A DNA stretch of 64,000 bases from Theobroma cacao (taxonomy: Eukaryota; Streptophyta; Magnoliopsida; Malvales; Malvaceae). The stretch covers positions 2,215,659-2,279,658 of the forward strand of contig NC_030856.1 in assembly GCF_000208745.1 (NCBI RefSeq), given 5' to 3'. The translations under genes and the position numbers were made by a program. This document shows positions 35,596-47,022 of this stretch, piece after piece. Numbering within the stretch: the first letter of the stretch is position 1; every line of letters begins with the position of its first letter. The notes under the pieces were generated by a model that saw only the letters and a program-made list of their open reading frames with translations, was not told where the DNA came from and searched no databases.

Positions 35596-36663
35596 CTTTA
35601 GTTGAGCCTGCTGGTTAACTTCTTTTTGAATGGTGAAATTTGACAATTTAAGACAATTGAAAACTACCAACTTCTCCAAGGAAGGCGCTGCAATGAGAAA
35701 ATTTTTCGAGCAAAAGCAACTCAAATTTATCAAGTTTCCAAGCCGGAGATCTTGTAGGCAAGGGAGCACAATGGCACGACCAACTCCATTCTCTTCTTTT
35801 GTCACATTGAACAGTTGTTGTAACTGAGGAGAATTGCTTATCCAAACGAATTTCAACCGTGGAAGAACTTGAGCCAATGGAGTTTGAAAAACATATTCCA
35901 ATTTTGGACAATCACTTATGGTAAGAGTTTCCAATTTTGGCAAGAGCGGAGAATAGGGATGGTCTTCTGATTCTATTTCATCATCAAATTCCAACTCAGT
36001 GATAATGTGTTGGAGTCCATTGCAATGATCTATCTTGAGTTGTTCAAGGAGCACCAAGCTTTGAGCAAGGAATGGTGAGAAGAGATATTTCAATCTATTG
36101 CAATAACTAATTTCTACAAACATCAAGCTTTGGAGGCTGACAAAATGGGTGGACCCTTTCCATATCAACTTCAATTCTGGTAATGAGTGCAACTCCATGA
36201 GTGCTAAATTTGACAGCAGTGGTCCTTGATTTTCTTTTGTATCATGTAGAATCTCATCTGTCTGAAATACTTCTTGCAATTGGCCACAATTAATAACTTT
36301 CACTTCCTTTAGATTTTGTAGCATAGGAGATAAAGAGACCATTTCCATGCAATTCGTTGCTTCCAACTTCTCTAGTTTTTGTAGAAATCCCTTTGGAATC
36401 AGACCGTTGCACAACATTTTCAAACCAGTCATTTCTTCTATGACTAATTCCACCAAATTGAAGAATGTATTGGTTGAGACATGGCCTTGTGTTGTATCAA
36501 TCAAGCATTCCAGCTCCTTGCCATCTTTAATTAGAAGAAAAGTTAATTCATTCAGTCCCTTTGGATCCACACTTGGAACCAGATTTTTCTGATACATGAC
36601 TCCTTTCAGCGTAAGACTTTTGGCATTGTATAATAAATCCTTCATGGCATGCAATCCAAGGTC
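35596..36663 (-). CDS. CNL B exon 9: type III LRR exon
   Basis: 1068 nt, 356 codons, phase 0-0, open: 'LHAMKDLLYNAKSLTLKGV' to 'EVNQQAQLK' before GTACTTT. More diverged from exons 7 and 8 than those are from each other, so it is an older copy. Confidence 0.9.
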
Positions 36664-36957
36664 CTGATAAATTCACAACAAAATGCTTAGTCAGGCAGAT
36701 TTTGTGCTGGTATCTACATTACTACAGTGGTATAACACCTCAAAATCCTTTTATACATTTCAGGGGTGATGTTCTGATCACCCATATTGATGCATATTAA
36801 CTTTCAGAAAATCAGAATTAACATGCTAATTAATATGCAATTCTTTTTCTCACAGCAATTTTAAGATACCATCGGATTAGTTTATTAATGTTGAAATATT
36901 TGAGTCAAAGGTAAATTTTAGAGCCACAATTGAAGGAAAAGAGTATAAAAGAAGTAC

Positions 36958-38016
36958 CTTTAGTTGAGCTTGCTCGTTAACTTCTTTTTGAATGGTGAAA
37001 TTTGTCAATTTAGGACAGTCCCAAAATACTAAATTCTCCAGGGATGGCGATGTGATGAGAAAATTTTCTGAGAAAAAGCAACTCAAGTTTATCAAGTTTC
37101 CGAGTTGTAGCTGTTGTAGGCAAGGGAGTGCAATGGCACGATCAACTCCATGCTTTTCTTTTGCCACATTGAAGACTTGTTGCAATTGAGGAGAATCGCT
37201 TATCGAAACGAATTTCAATCGTGGAGGAACTTGAGCCAAAGAAATTTGAAAAACATATTCCAGTTTTGGACAATTACTTATGGTTAGAGTTTCCAATTTT
37301 GGCAAGAATGGAGAATGGAGATGGGCGTTTGGTTCGATTCCATCATCACAGTCCAACTCGTTGATAATGTGCTGCAGTCCATAGCAGTGATATATATTGA
37401 GATGTTCAAGAAGCACCAAGCTTTGAGCAAGGGATGGTGAGAAGAGATATTTCAAGCTGTTGCAAAAACTAATTGCTAAATACTTCAGGCTTTGGAGGCG
37501 AACAAAATGGGTGGACCCTTTCCATATCCACTTCAATTCTGGTAATAAGTGTAGCTCCATAAGTGCTAAATTTGACAGCAGCGGTTCTTCTGCATCATGA
37601 AGAAGCTCATCTATTTGAAATACTTCTTGCAACTGGCCACAATTAATAACTTTCACTTCCTTTAGATCTTGTAGCGCGGGAGATAAAGAGACCATTTCCA
37701 TGCAATTCGTTGCTTCCAACTTCTCTAGTTTTTGTAGAAATCCCTTTGGAAACTGACCGTTGCACAACATTTTCAAACCAGTCATTTCTTCTATTACTAA
37801 TTCCACCAAATTGAAGAATGTATTGGTTGAGACATGGCCTTGTGTTGTATCAATCAAGCATTCCAGCTCCTTGCCATCTTTAAGTGCAAGAAAAGTTAGT
37901 TCATTCAGTCCCTTTGGATCTACATTTGGAACCAGATTTTTCTGATACATGACTCTTGTCAGGGCAAGACTTTTGACATTGTATAATAACTCCTTGACTG
38001 CATTAATTTCAATGTC
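36958..38016 (-). CDS. CNL B exon 8: type III LRR exon
   Basis: 1059 nt, 353 codons, phase 0-0, open: 'DIEINAVKELLYNVKSLAL' to 'EVNEQAQLK' before GTACTTC. LRRs include 'LFSPSLAQSLVLLEHL' and 'LPKLETLTISNCPKLEYVF', irregular repeats typical of this CNL lineage. Most of it is repeated in exon 7. Confidence 0.9.
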
Positions 38017-40068
38017 CTGATACATTCACAACAAAATGAAAGATATGAGAATAATATGAATAAAATTTAAAGATCTGGGCCAAAAAAAATATCTTTTCCA
38101 ATGAAAGCTTATTAAAGTCAAAAAATAAACCAAAGCTTAGAGTATCAATAGTGTATATTACACTTACGAGTAGATGTGAATGTAGTAAAAATTATTGATG
38201 GAAAATATGTTTTTTTATGAGATAAATAATCAATTTATAATTACCAGAAGTAAAACTGAAACGAACACAATGTTAAAGGAATTACTTTCAACTGATATTG
38301 CCACGTAAGTCCTTGTTGATTTTGGGAATGACTCATTACTTGGGGTCGGGCACCAACATTGGAAGCTTCCAACCCTTTGAAAGATGGCAACTTGACAAAA
38401 CAGTTTCTTGGACAAAAGCTCCTCAAGTTTTCTAAGTCTTCAAGTCTTAAAAACTGTAATTTAGGGAGCATAATATCGTGCTTATCCTCTTCTTTTGCCA
38501 TGTTGAAGACATGCATTAGTTGAGGGCAATCAATTATCTGAACCGATTCCAAGTACGGAAGTCCTTGAGCCAAAGTGATNTCAAGTTTCCGAGTTGTAGC
38601 TGTTGTAGGCAAGGGAGTGCAATGGCACGATCAACTCCATGCTTTTCTTTTGCCACATTGAAGACTTGTTGCAATTGAGGAGAATCGCTTATCGAAACGA
38701 ATTTCAATCGTGGAGGAACTTGAGCCAAAGAAATTTGAAAAACATATTCCAGTTTTGGACAATTACTTATGGTTAGAGTTTCCAATTTTGGCAAGAATGG
38801 AGAATGGAGATGGGCGTTTGGTTCGATTCCATCATCACAGTCCAACTCGTTGATAATGTGCTGCAGTCCATAGCAGTGATATATATTGAGATGTTCAAGA
38901 AGCACCAAGCTTTGAGCAAGGGATGGTGAGAAGAGATATTTCAAGCTGTTGCAAAAACTAATTGCTAAATACTTCAGGCTTTGGAGGCGAACAAAATGGG
39001 TGGACCCTTTCCATATCCACTTCAATTCTGGTAATAAGTGTAGCTCCATAAGTGCTAAATTTGACAGCAGCGGTTCTTCTGCATCATGAAGAAGCTCATC
39101 TATTTGAAATACTTCTTGCAACTGGCCACAATTAATAACTTTCACTTCCTTTAGATCTTGTAGCGCGGGAGATAAAGAGACCATTTCCATGCAATTCGTT
39201 GCTTCCAACTTCTCTAGTTTTTGTAGAAATCCCTTTGGAAACTGACCGTTGCACAACATTTTCATGCTAGTCATATCTTGTATGACTAATTCCAGCAAAT
39301 TGAAGAAGGCACTGGTTGAGACATGGCCTTCTGTTGTATCAATCAAGCATTCCAGCTCCTTGCCATCTTTAAGTGCAAGAAAAGTTAGTTCATTCAGTCC
39401 CTTTGGATCTACATTTGGAACCAGATTTTTCTGATACATGACTCTTGTCAGGGCAAGACTTTTGACATTGTATAATAACTCCTTTACTGCATTAATTTCA
39501 ATGTCCTGATACATTCACAACAAAATGAAAGATATGAGAATAATATGAATAAAATTTAAAGATCTGGGCCAAAAAAAATATCTTTTCCAATGAAAGCTTA
39601 TTAAAGTCAAAAAATAAACCAAAGCTTAGAGTATCAATAGTGTATATTACACTTACGAGTAGATGTGAATGTAGTAAAAATTATTGATGGAAAATATGTT
39701 TTTTTATGAGATAAATAATCAATTTATAATTACCAGAAGTAAAACTGAAACGAACACAATGTTAAAGGAATTACTTTCAACTGATATTGCCACGTAAGTC
39801 CTTGTTGATTTTGGGAATGACTCATTACTTGGGGTCGGGCACCAACATTGGAAGCTTCCAACCCTTTGAAAGATGGCAACTTGACAAAACAGTTTCTTGG
39901 ACAAAAGCTCCTCAAGTTTTCTAAGTCTTCAAGTCTTAAAAACTGTAATTTAGGGAGCATAATATCGTGCTTATCCTCTTCTTTTGCCATGTTGAAGACA
40001 TGCATTAGTTGAGGGCAATCAATTATCTGAACTGATTCCAAGTACGGAAGTCCTTGAGCCAAAGTGAT
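37092..40068. repeat. 1.49-kb near-identical direct repeat meeting at a single N
   Basis: 37092-38579 and 38581-40068 align base for base at an offset of 1489, covering most of a type III exon, its upstream intron and the end of a type II exon. Only scattered differences are seen except for a patch at about 39262-39340, where many bases differ. The boundary between copies is exactly the N at 38580. This is either an unmerged contig overlap or a very recent tandem duplication. Confidence 0.9.
38286..39505 (-). pseudogene. CNL B exon 7: type III exon joined across an N to a type II tail
   Basis: 39505-38581 is a type III exon ('DIEINAVKELLYNVKSLAL' to 'CLQQLQLGNL') that stops abruptly at the N (38580). 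Beyond it, 38579-38286 is the tail of a type II exon ('ITLAQGLPYLESVQII' to 'WQYQLK'). The sequences on the two sides of the N are copies of each other's neighbours (see the 1.49-kb repeat), so this exon may not exist in the plant. Confidence 0.8.
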
Positions 40069-40419
40069 GGGAAACACATATCTCAAGCTTTTGCAACTAG
40101 CTATCTCAAGAGATTTTAATTTTGGCCAGCACAGAAGAGAGCGTTCCTTGTTTGAAACTATTTCATCACCATTTTCTGCTTCCATGATTAAATGTTTCAA
40201 AGAGTTGCTTTCCATTACCTTGAGTTCTTCCAGATGCACCAAAGCTTGAGCAAGGGTAGGTGAAAAGAGATATTCCAATTTAGAACACAAACCAATTCTC
40301 ATAGTTTTAAGGCTCTGGAGGTTAACAAGACGAGTGGGTTCTCTCCATATGCACTTCAATTCTGGTAAAGACTCCAACTCCAAACAAATTAAATTTGAGA
40401 GTGGCGGTGCCTGATTTTC
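39775..40419 (-). CDS. CNL B exon 6: type II LRR exon
   Basis: 645 nt, phase 0-0, open: 'ENQAPPLSNLICLELESLPEL' to 'NQQGLTWQYQLK' before GTAATT. Intact counterpart of exon 3; its last part is repeated at 38286-38579. Confidence 0.9.
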
Positions 40420-40666
40420 CTGGCATAAAAAATTTATTAATTAATAATTATTTAAATCTGAATTAATTGTACTTGTTCAGAAAAGTATTTAAATATTAAC
40501 GACATATATTTTTAAAAAATTTAAAAGAAAGTGTAAAAAGCCATAATTTACGAAGATTAGAACACATGATTACTTATATATTTGATAATTTAACAAAAAG
40601 AAAACATAATTAGATAAAGAACAGATGCTAGAATTATTAAAGGAAAAATGGAGAGATAAGAGGTAC

Positions 40667-41698
40667 CTCCAGCTCAGCCATATCTTGGGCAGAAGCAAAG
40701 ACTTGCTCTAATTTCTTGCATGCAGATATCTTGAGTTGTTCAAGATGCAACAAACTTTGAGCAAGGTAAGTTGAGAAGATAGATTTCAGTTTATCACAAC
40801 CATCAACTTTTACATCTTTCAGACTTTGTAGGCTCACATAATGAGTTGGCTCTTTCCATATACTCTCCAATGCCGGTAATGACTGCAGCTCCAAGCTTCT
40901 TAAATTTAAGATTGACAGCATCTGACCATTCATTTGAAACACTGATTGCAGCTGTCCACAATCGCAAATGATCAATGTTTCTAAGTTTTGTAAGAAGCTA
41001 TTCGGTGATTCACCATGGCATAACTCTTTCAAAGAAGTCATTTTACCAATGTCTAAGTTCACCAAATTAGAGAATGCAGTGGTTGGACTCTGTTCTCGTG
41101 TTGTATCAATCAAGCATTCCAGATCGTCACAATATGCAACCTCAAGAGAAGTCAATTCATTTAGTCCCCACTGATCGTCACAAAAGCTCCTCAAGTTTTC
41201 TAAGTCTTCAAGTCTTAAAAACTGTAATTTAGGTAGCATAATATCGTGCTTATCCTCTTCTTTTGCCATGTTGAAGACATGCATTAGTTGAGGGCAATCA
41301 ATTATCTGAACTGATTCCAAGTACGGAAGTCCATGAGCCAAAGTGATGGGAAACACATATCTCAAACTTTTGCAACGAACTATCTCAAGAGATTTTAATT
41401 TTGGCCAGCACAGAAGAGAGCGATCCTTGTTTGAAACTATTTCATCACCATTTTCTGCTTTGATGATTAAATGCTCCAAACAGTTGCTTTCCTTTATCTT
41501 GAGTTCTTCCAGATGCACCAAAGCTTGAGCAAGGGTAGGTGAAAAGAGATACTCCAGTTTAGAACACGAGCAAATTCTCATAGTTTTAAGATTTTGGAGG
41601 TTAACAAGATGAGTGGGTTCTCTCCATATGCACCTCAATTCTGGTAAGGACTCCAGCTCCAAACAAAATAAATTTGAGAGTGGTGGTGCCTGATTTTC
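40667..41698 (-). CDS. CNL B exon 5: in-frame II/I fusion LRR exon
   Basis: 1032 nt, 344 codons, phase 0-0, open. Head 'ENQAPPLSNLFCLELESLPEL' to 'LENLRSFC' is type II. At 41173-41182 it switches to 'DDQWGLNELTSLEVAYCDDL', the middle of a type I exon, and ends 'FASAQDMAELE'. The lost part is the type II end plus an intron and the type I start. The 10-mer gatcgtcaca occurs both at the junction and at 41122-41131. Confidence 0.9.
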
Positions 41699-41947
41699 CT
41701 CATATAAAAAAATATTATAAATTAATAATTATTTAAATATGAATTCATTGTACTTGTTCAAAGAAGTACTTAAATATTAGAGACATACATTTTTAAAAAA
41801 ATTAAAAGGAAGTGTAAAAAGCCATAATTTACAAAGATTACAACTGATGATTACTTATTTATTTGATAATTTAACAAAAAAAAAACATAATTAGATAAAG
41901 AACAAATAAAAGAATTATTAAAGGAAAGATGGAGAGATAAGAGGTAC

Positions 41948-42640
41948 CGCGAACTCGGCCATATCTTGGGCAAAAGCAAATACTTGCTCTAATTTCTTGC
42001 ATGCAGATATCTTGAGTTGTTCTAAATGCAACAAACTTTGAGTAAGGCAAGGTGAGAAGATAGATTTCAGCTTATCACAACCATCAACTTTTACATCCTT
42101 CAGACTTTGTAGGCTTATAAGATGAGTTGGCTCTTTCCATATATTCTCCAATGCTGGTAATGAGTTTAGCTCCATAAGTGTTAAATTTGACAACAGCAAT
42201 CCTTGATTTTCTTTCGTATCATGAAGAAACTCATCTATTTGAAATACTTCTTGCAACTGGCCACAATTAATAACTTTCACTTCTTTTAGATTTTGCAGCG
42301 CAGGAGATAAAGAGACCATTTCCATGCAATTCCTTGTTGTCAACTTCTCTAGTTTTTGTAGAAAGCCCTTTGGAAACTGACCGTTGCACAACATTTTCAA
42401 ACCAGTCATTTCTTCTATTACTAATTCCACCAAATTGAAGAATGCATTAGTTGAGACATGGCCTAGGGTTGTATCAATCAAGCATTCGAGCTCCTTGCCA
42501 CCTTTAAGTGCAAGAAAATTTAAGTCAATAAGTCCCTTTGGATCTACATTTGGAACGAGACTTTTTTGATACATGACTCTATTCAAGGTAAGATTTTTGA
42601 CATTGTGTAATAACTCCTTCAATGCTTGCAATTGAACGTC
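41948..42640 (-). CDS. CNL B exon 4: type III head with type I tail
   Basis: 693 nt, phase 0-0. Opens 'DVQLQALKELLHNVKNLTL' (type III), runs through 'LLLSNLTLMELNSLPALENIWKEPTHLISLQSLKDVKVDGCDKL' and ends 'EQVFAFAQDMAEFA', as type I exons do. Head and tail thus belong to different exon types, in frame. Confidence 0.87.
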
Positions 42641-42935
42641 CTGATAAATTCACAACAAAATGAAAGATATTAGAAAAATAGAAAGGTAGATAATACTCCT
42701 TAAATCAGAATTGAATTTTTTTCTATGCATCAAATTTAAAAATTGAGGCAAAAGAAAACTGTTTTATCTTTTCATTGAAAGCTCATTAAAGTTGAAAAAC
42801 ATACCAAAGCTTGGAATATTCTTATCTGTAGATATTGATTTACTAAAAGAAAGATGTTTTTCTATGATCAGATAAATAATCAATTAATAATTATCAAAAG
42901 TAAAATTGAAACAAACGAAAATATAACAGAACTAC

Positions 42936-43581
42936 CTTCAATAGAGACCACGAGCAAAGACTTTCGTGAATATGGAAATGAGCCATTGATTCGGGTGGGA
43001 GACCAATATTGCAAGCTTGGAATTCCTTCAAAGATGGCAACATGACAAAATAGTTTCTTGGACAAAAGCTCCTCAAGTTTTGTAAGTATTCAAGTCTTAA
43101 AAACTGTAACCGAGGGAGCAGAATATCGTGCCCATCCTCTTCTTTTGCCATGTTGAAGACATGCATTAGTTGAGGGCAATCAATTATCTGAACTGATTCC
43201 AAGTGACGGAAGTCCATGAGCCAAAGTGATGGGAAACACATATCTCAAACTTTTGCAACTAGCTATCTCAAAAGATTTTAATTTTGGCCAGCACAGGAGA
43301 GAGCGATCCTTGTTTGAAACTATTTCATCACCATTTTCTGCTTCCATGATTAAATGTTTCAAGGAGTTGCTTTCCTTTATCTCGAGTTCTTCCAGATGCA
43401 CCAAAGCTTGAGCAAGGGTAGGTGAAAAGAGATATTCCAATTTAGAACATGAACCAATTCTCATAGTTTTAAGGCTCTTGAGCTTAACAAGATGGGTGGG
43501 TTCTCTCCAAATGCAGCTCAATTCTGGTAAAGACTCCAACTCCAAACAAATTAAATTTGAGAGTGGTGGTGCCTGATTTTC
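42936..43581 (-). pseudogene. CNL B exon 3: type II LRR exon with +1 frameshift
   Basis: Starts 'ENQAPPLSNLICLELESLPEL', open to 'ITLAHGLP'. There an extra base (plus-strand G at 43205; 'aagtgacgg', where three other copies have 'aagtacgg') shifts the frame, and 'ESVQIIDCPQLMHVFNMAKEED' continues in another frame to 'SWSLLK' before GTAGTT. Length is 646 nt, one more than a multiple of 3. Confidence 0.9.
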
Positions 43582-43828
43582 CTGGCATAAAAAATTTATT
43601 AATTAATAATTATTTAAATCTAAATTAATTGTACTTGTTCAAAAAAGTACTTGAATATTAACGACATACATTTTTAAAAAATTTAAAAGGAAGTGTAAAA
43701 AGCCATAATTTATGAAGATTAGAACACATGATTACTTATATATTTGATAATTTAACAAAAAAAAAACGTAATTAGATAAAGAACAGATGCTAGAATTATT
43801 AAAGGAAAAATGGAGAGATAAGAGGTAC

Positions 43829-44657
43829 CTCCAGCTCAGCCATATCTTGGGCAAAAGCAAAGACTTGCTCTAATTTCTTGCATGCAGATATCTTGAGTTG
43901 TTCAAGATGCAACAAGCTTTGAGCAAGGTAAGGTGAGAAGATAGATTTTAGTTTATCACAACCATCAACTTTTACATCCTTCAGACTTTGTAGGTTCACA
44001 CGTTGAGTTGGCTCTTTCCATATACTCTCCAATGCCGGTAATGACTGCAGCTCCAAGCTTCTTAAATTTGAGATTGACAGCATCTGACCATTCATTTGAA
44101 ACACTGATTGCAGCTGTCCACAATCGCAAATGATCAATGTTTCTAAGTTTTGTAAGAAGCTATTCGGTGATTGACCATTGCATAACTCTTTCAAAGAAGT
44201 CATTTTACCAATGTCTAAGTTCACCAAATTAGAGAATGCAGTGGCTGGACTCTGTTCTCGTGTTGTATCAATCAAGCATTCCAAATCATCGCAAGATGTA
44301 AGCTGAAGAGAAGTTAATTCATTTAGTCCCCACTGATCTACATTTGGGACAACAGTTTTGTGTTCCATGACTTTGAACAAAGTCAGCTTTTGCACATTGG
44401 GAAACAGCTCCTTAAATGCATTTAATGATGAGCAATCACTAATTGTCAATATTCTCGAGATACGCTTCTCCGGAAATTCAATATATGCATTTACTGCTAT
44501 ACTGTAGCTTTGTAGTTTAGGGAACACAAAGTTTTCTTGAAAACATTGATCAGTAGAAACAATCAATGTTAATGTAGTCAAACGAGACAATGAATTCAAC
44601 TCCAGTAAGTTAGCATTGTTGTCTCTCGGCACGTGTAGCTCTTGGAGTGACGTTAAC
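43829..44657 (-). CDS. CNL B exon 2: type I LRR exon
   Basis: 829 nt, phase 2 to 0, open throughout. 'LTSLQELHVPRDNNANLLELNSL' to 'EQVFAFAQDMAELE' before GTACCTC. Contains 'NVDQWGLNELTSLQLTSCDDLECLIDTTREQ', the segment reused in exon 5. Confidence 0.9.
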
Positions 44658-45094
44658 CTGTTACACACAAATACGAAATATCATTAAGGCTGTAATAACA
44701 CTTTCAGGCAAATGATAAAAATGGCTAAGTAATGAAATGAATAAGATAACATAAACTTTTTTTTTTTCATGCTTAGAGAAAATGTGTGCATTCCAACCAA
44801 AAAAGGCAAGCTTCCATGAACAAGAACAGATCACCAAAAGTATAGAAAGCAGTCCAATCATGATAGTGCAGACCAAATGGAGTAGCATGAATCCAGGATA
44901 GTAATCAAGCATGACAAATCATCGAAGACAGAGGCCATAGAAACAAGAGACCAACGTATCAAACAGTCTCATAAAAATCCAACAAGGGAAAGGTGAATAT
45001 ATTCGCACAATCAGATTGCCAGCGGGAAACAACAAAATTAAATACTTAACTAAAAACAACAAGATAAACAGTTTTAATGACATTTAAGTATTAC
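44658..45094 (-). other. Intron 1 of CNL B
   Basis: About 437 nt between AG|GTAATA and AACAG|GTTAA. No coding sequence supported; a T-tract lies near 44757-44768. Confidence 0.7.
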
Positions 45095-47022
45095 CTTGAT
45101 AGCAAGTTAGGGGGGACATTGATGGGTCCATCTCCAAAGCAAGAAAAATATAGTGACTTTAGTCTATGCAATTCCAATAATTCTTCAGGTAGCTCTTCAA
45201 AGTCAACACTACTCAATTCTAAAAACTCAAGGTTTTTCAGATTTCTCAATGATGAGATATCCTCTTGCAGGCCACACCTTACAAAGCTCAGAATTCGAAG
45301 ATTTTTTAGGAATTGAAATGCTTCCATGGAGAATACATGACGTTCAAGAAATAAAATTTGGAGGGCTTTCATTCCTTCAAAAAATGTACTCGGGACTATT
45401 TGGTAGTCCCTTCCTGATAAAATCAAGGTCTTGAGTTTTGAAAATTCTAATCTCTCAGGAAAATTATCTATCTTACTATTCCATAAGGAGATTGCTGTAT
45501 AACAATCAAAATTTTCACTGTTAGGCCATTCCGTCAACTCATTTTTTACCATGAACATTTTTTCCCCTGTGGATGTTATCCAATGAGCAAAATCACGAAC
45601 CACATCATGCATTTTTACAGATTCTTCATCATCAGTTTGCAATAACAAACCAGACTTTTGGAGTTTGGATAGTGCTAGACGAATTTCCCTCCTTAAGTCT
45701 TCAATTAAGTTAATATTACCAAACAATCCCAGACCAATGCCGAATACAGTCAACAACGCAACACTAATCTCTTCATCTTCTAGAAAAAGAGAACACAACA
45801 AGAAACATGACTGGATATTATCTTCCTTCAAATAATCATAATTACCTTCCTTCAAATAATCATAACTAAGCTTAAGGCATTTATAAATACCTCCGCAAAC
45901 ATGTTGATTATCCAAATGTCTTGACTCCTTAAGTCGTAGATTTGCTGCTATCCACCCATCAAGACTTTCACCTTTTAGAGCTTTCGCCATAGTTACAATT
46001 GCAAGAGGCAAACCCTTGCCTTCAAGAGCAACCTCCTTGGCTACCTTCAAGGTGGGAGAGTTATCTTTTAGACCAGCGCTATCTTTGAATAAAGCCCATG
46101 CTTCATCGTCAGATAAGATTTTGAGGAGAACTTCCCTTTGACAATGCATTCGAGTGCAAACTTCTTGAAGACGCGTGGTTAAAAAAATTTTGCAACCCTT
46201 GTGATCATCACCGAATGGAATTCCAATAATCTTCAAGTCAAGTTCTTCCCAAACATCATCGAGGATTATAAGGATGCTCTTCTCGTCTTTGATTCTCAAC
46301 CACAATTGTTCTGCTCTTCCTTCTGGTGTCTTCTTTTGAAAATCTAAATCTAGGAAGTCTGCAATTTTATCTTGAATATTGTTGATGTTTGGATTTTGGG
46401 ACACGGTTACAACCTCAACTTTATCGAAGAGTTGTTTGGCTTGGTTTCCCACTTCTTTTGCCAAAGTGGTTTTACCCACACCTCCCATCCCATATAGTCC
46501 AATCATGTTCACATCACCATTATTCAGAGCCTCCATGATCTCTTTGAAAGCAGAATTTGAAGATTCAGAAGACATGAAATCCTTAGATGGAATGAACTCT
46601 AATCCTGGAAGAGTAGCTCGGTAACCTACTCGTTCAAAATTAGAATTCTCTAAAAGTTGAGAGATACAAAGTGTCTTCTTAGCTACTTTGATGCTTAAGC
46701 AGTATCGCCAGCCCCAACTAGGACACCAATTGAAACACTTGTTACGTTCAATTTCATCTTCCAAACTCTGAGCTTCTCCCAATTTTTTCTCTGCCCTTGT
46801 TAGCCACTCCTCAACATCCTTCTCAATTACCTGAGTTTGCTTTTTTGCCTCAGCGACATCATTTTCCACTCGAATTTTTCTCAATTCAAGTTGGTTTCGT
46901 CGATTCTTGAAATCTTCAACAATTTTGCCAAAACGGAAAAAATAACTGAGATAAGGTGATGCGTATTCTGTTGCCAGGTTCCCCATGGTATTGCTTGCAA
47001 CAGCGATGCCAAGTTCAGCCAT
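45095..47022 (-). CDS. CNL B exon 1: CC, NB-ARC and first LRRs
   Basis: 643 residues without a stop. CC 1-130 (signature CFNWCPSWGWRYCLS), P-loop 'GMGGVGKTT' 179-187, RNBS-A 'FDKVEVVTVSQ' 199-209, kinase-2 'LIILDDVW' 251-258, RNBS-B 'CKIFLTTR' 277-284, GLPL 337-340, RNBS-D 'CFLLCSLFLED' 406-416, MHD 471-473, LRRs from about 525 to 'PPNLLSR'. The start is the Met at 47022 because it aligns with gene A's start; a longer frame extends 22 codons upstream but crosses the likely splice acceptor. Odd: an 8-residue tandem duplication 'YDYLKEGN YDYLKEDN' at about 388-403. Confidence 0.92.
45817..45864 (-). repeat. 24-bp in-frame tandem duplication in the ARC region of CNL B
   Basis: Gene A reads 'LSYDYLKEDNIQSC', while B reads 'LSYDYLKEGNYDYLKEDNIQSC'. 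The DNA shows two 24-bp units, each containing 'ccttcaaataatcata'. It lies just before RNBS-D, in the ARC part of the switch domain. Confidence 0.88.

Larger units (their letters stand above)
33570..47022 (-). pseudogene. CNL resistance gene B (At4g27190/RPS2-like), 11 exons, one frameshift and an N-interrupted exon
   Basis: Exons: 47022-45095, 44657-43829, 43581-42936, 42640-41948, 41698-40667, 40419-39775, 39505-38286 (with N at 38580), 38016-36958, 36663-35596, 34893-34156 and 33701-33570. Exon 1 encodes an intact CC-NB-ARC with all motifs. The remainder is an unusually long LRR region: a type I exon, then II and III exons alternating (II, III, II/I fusion, II, III, III, III), a type IV exon and a short tail ending 'EETLPLY'. 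Two defects: one extra base in exon 3 (position 43205) and the N junction in exon 7. Both could be assembly errors; if so this is a long functional NLR, otherwise a recent pseudogene. Confidence 0.88.

Noticed and set aside
38230..39904. Frames 'MSKKLFCQVAIFQRV...' present at two or more places as candidate small genes
   Set aside because: Out-of-frame readings of the type II exon tail, duplicated by the 1.49-kb repeat.
40064..40249. Recurrent ~61-codon plus-strand frames ('MMGNTYLKLL...') repeated at several LRR exons
   Set aside because: They are antisense shadows of type II LRR exons and recur only because those exons are duplicated.
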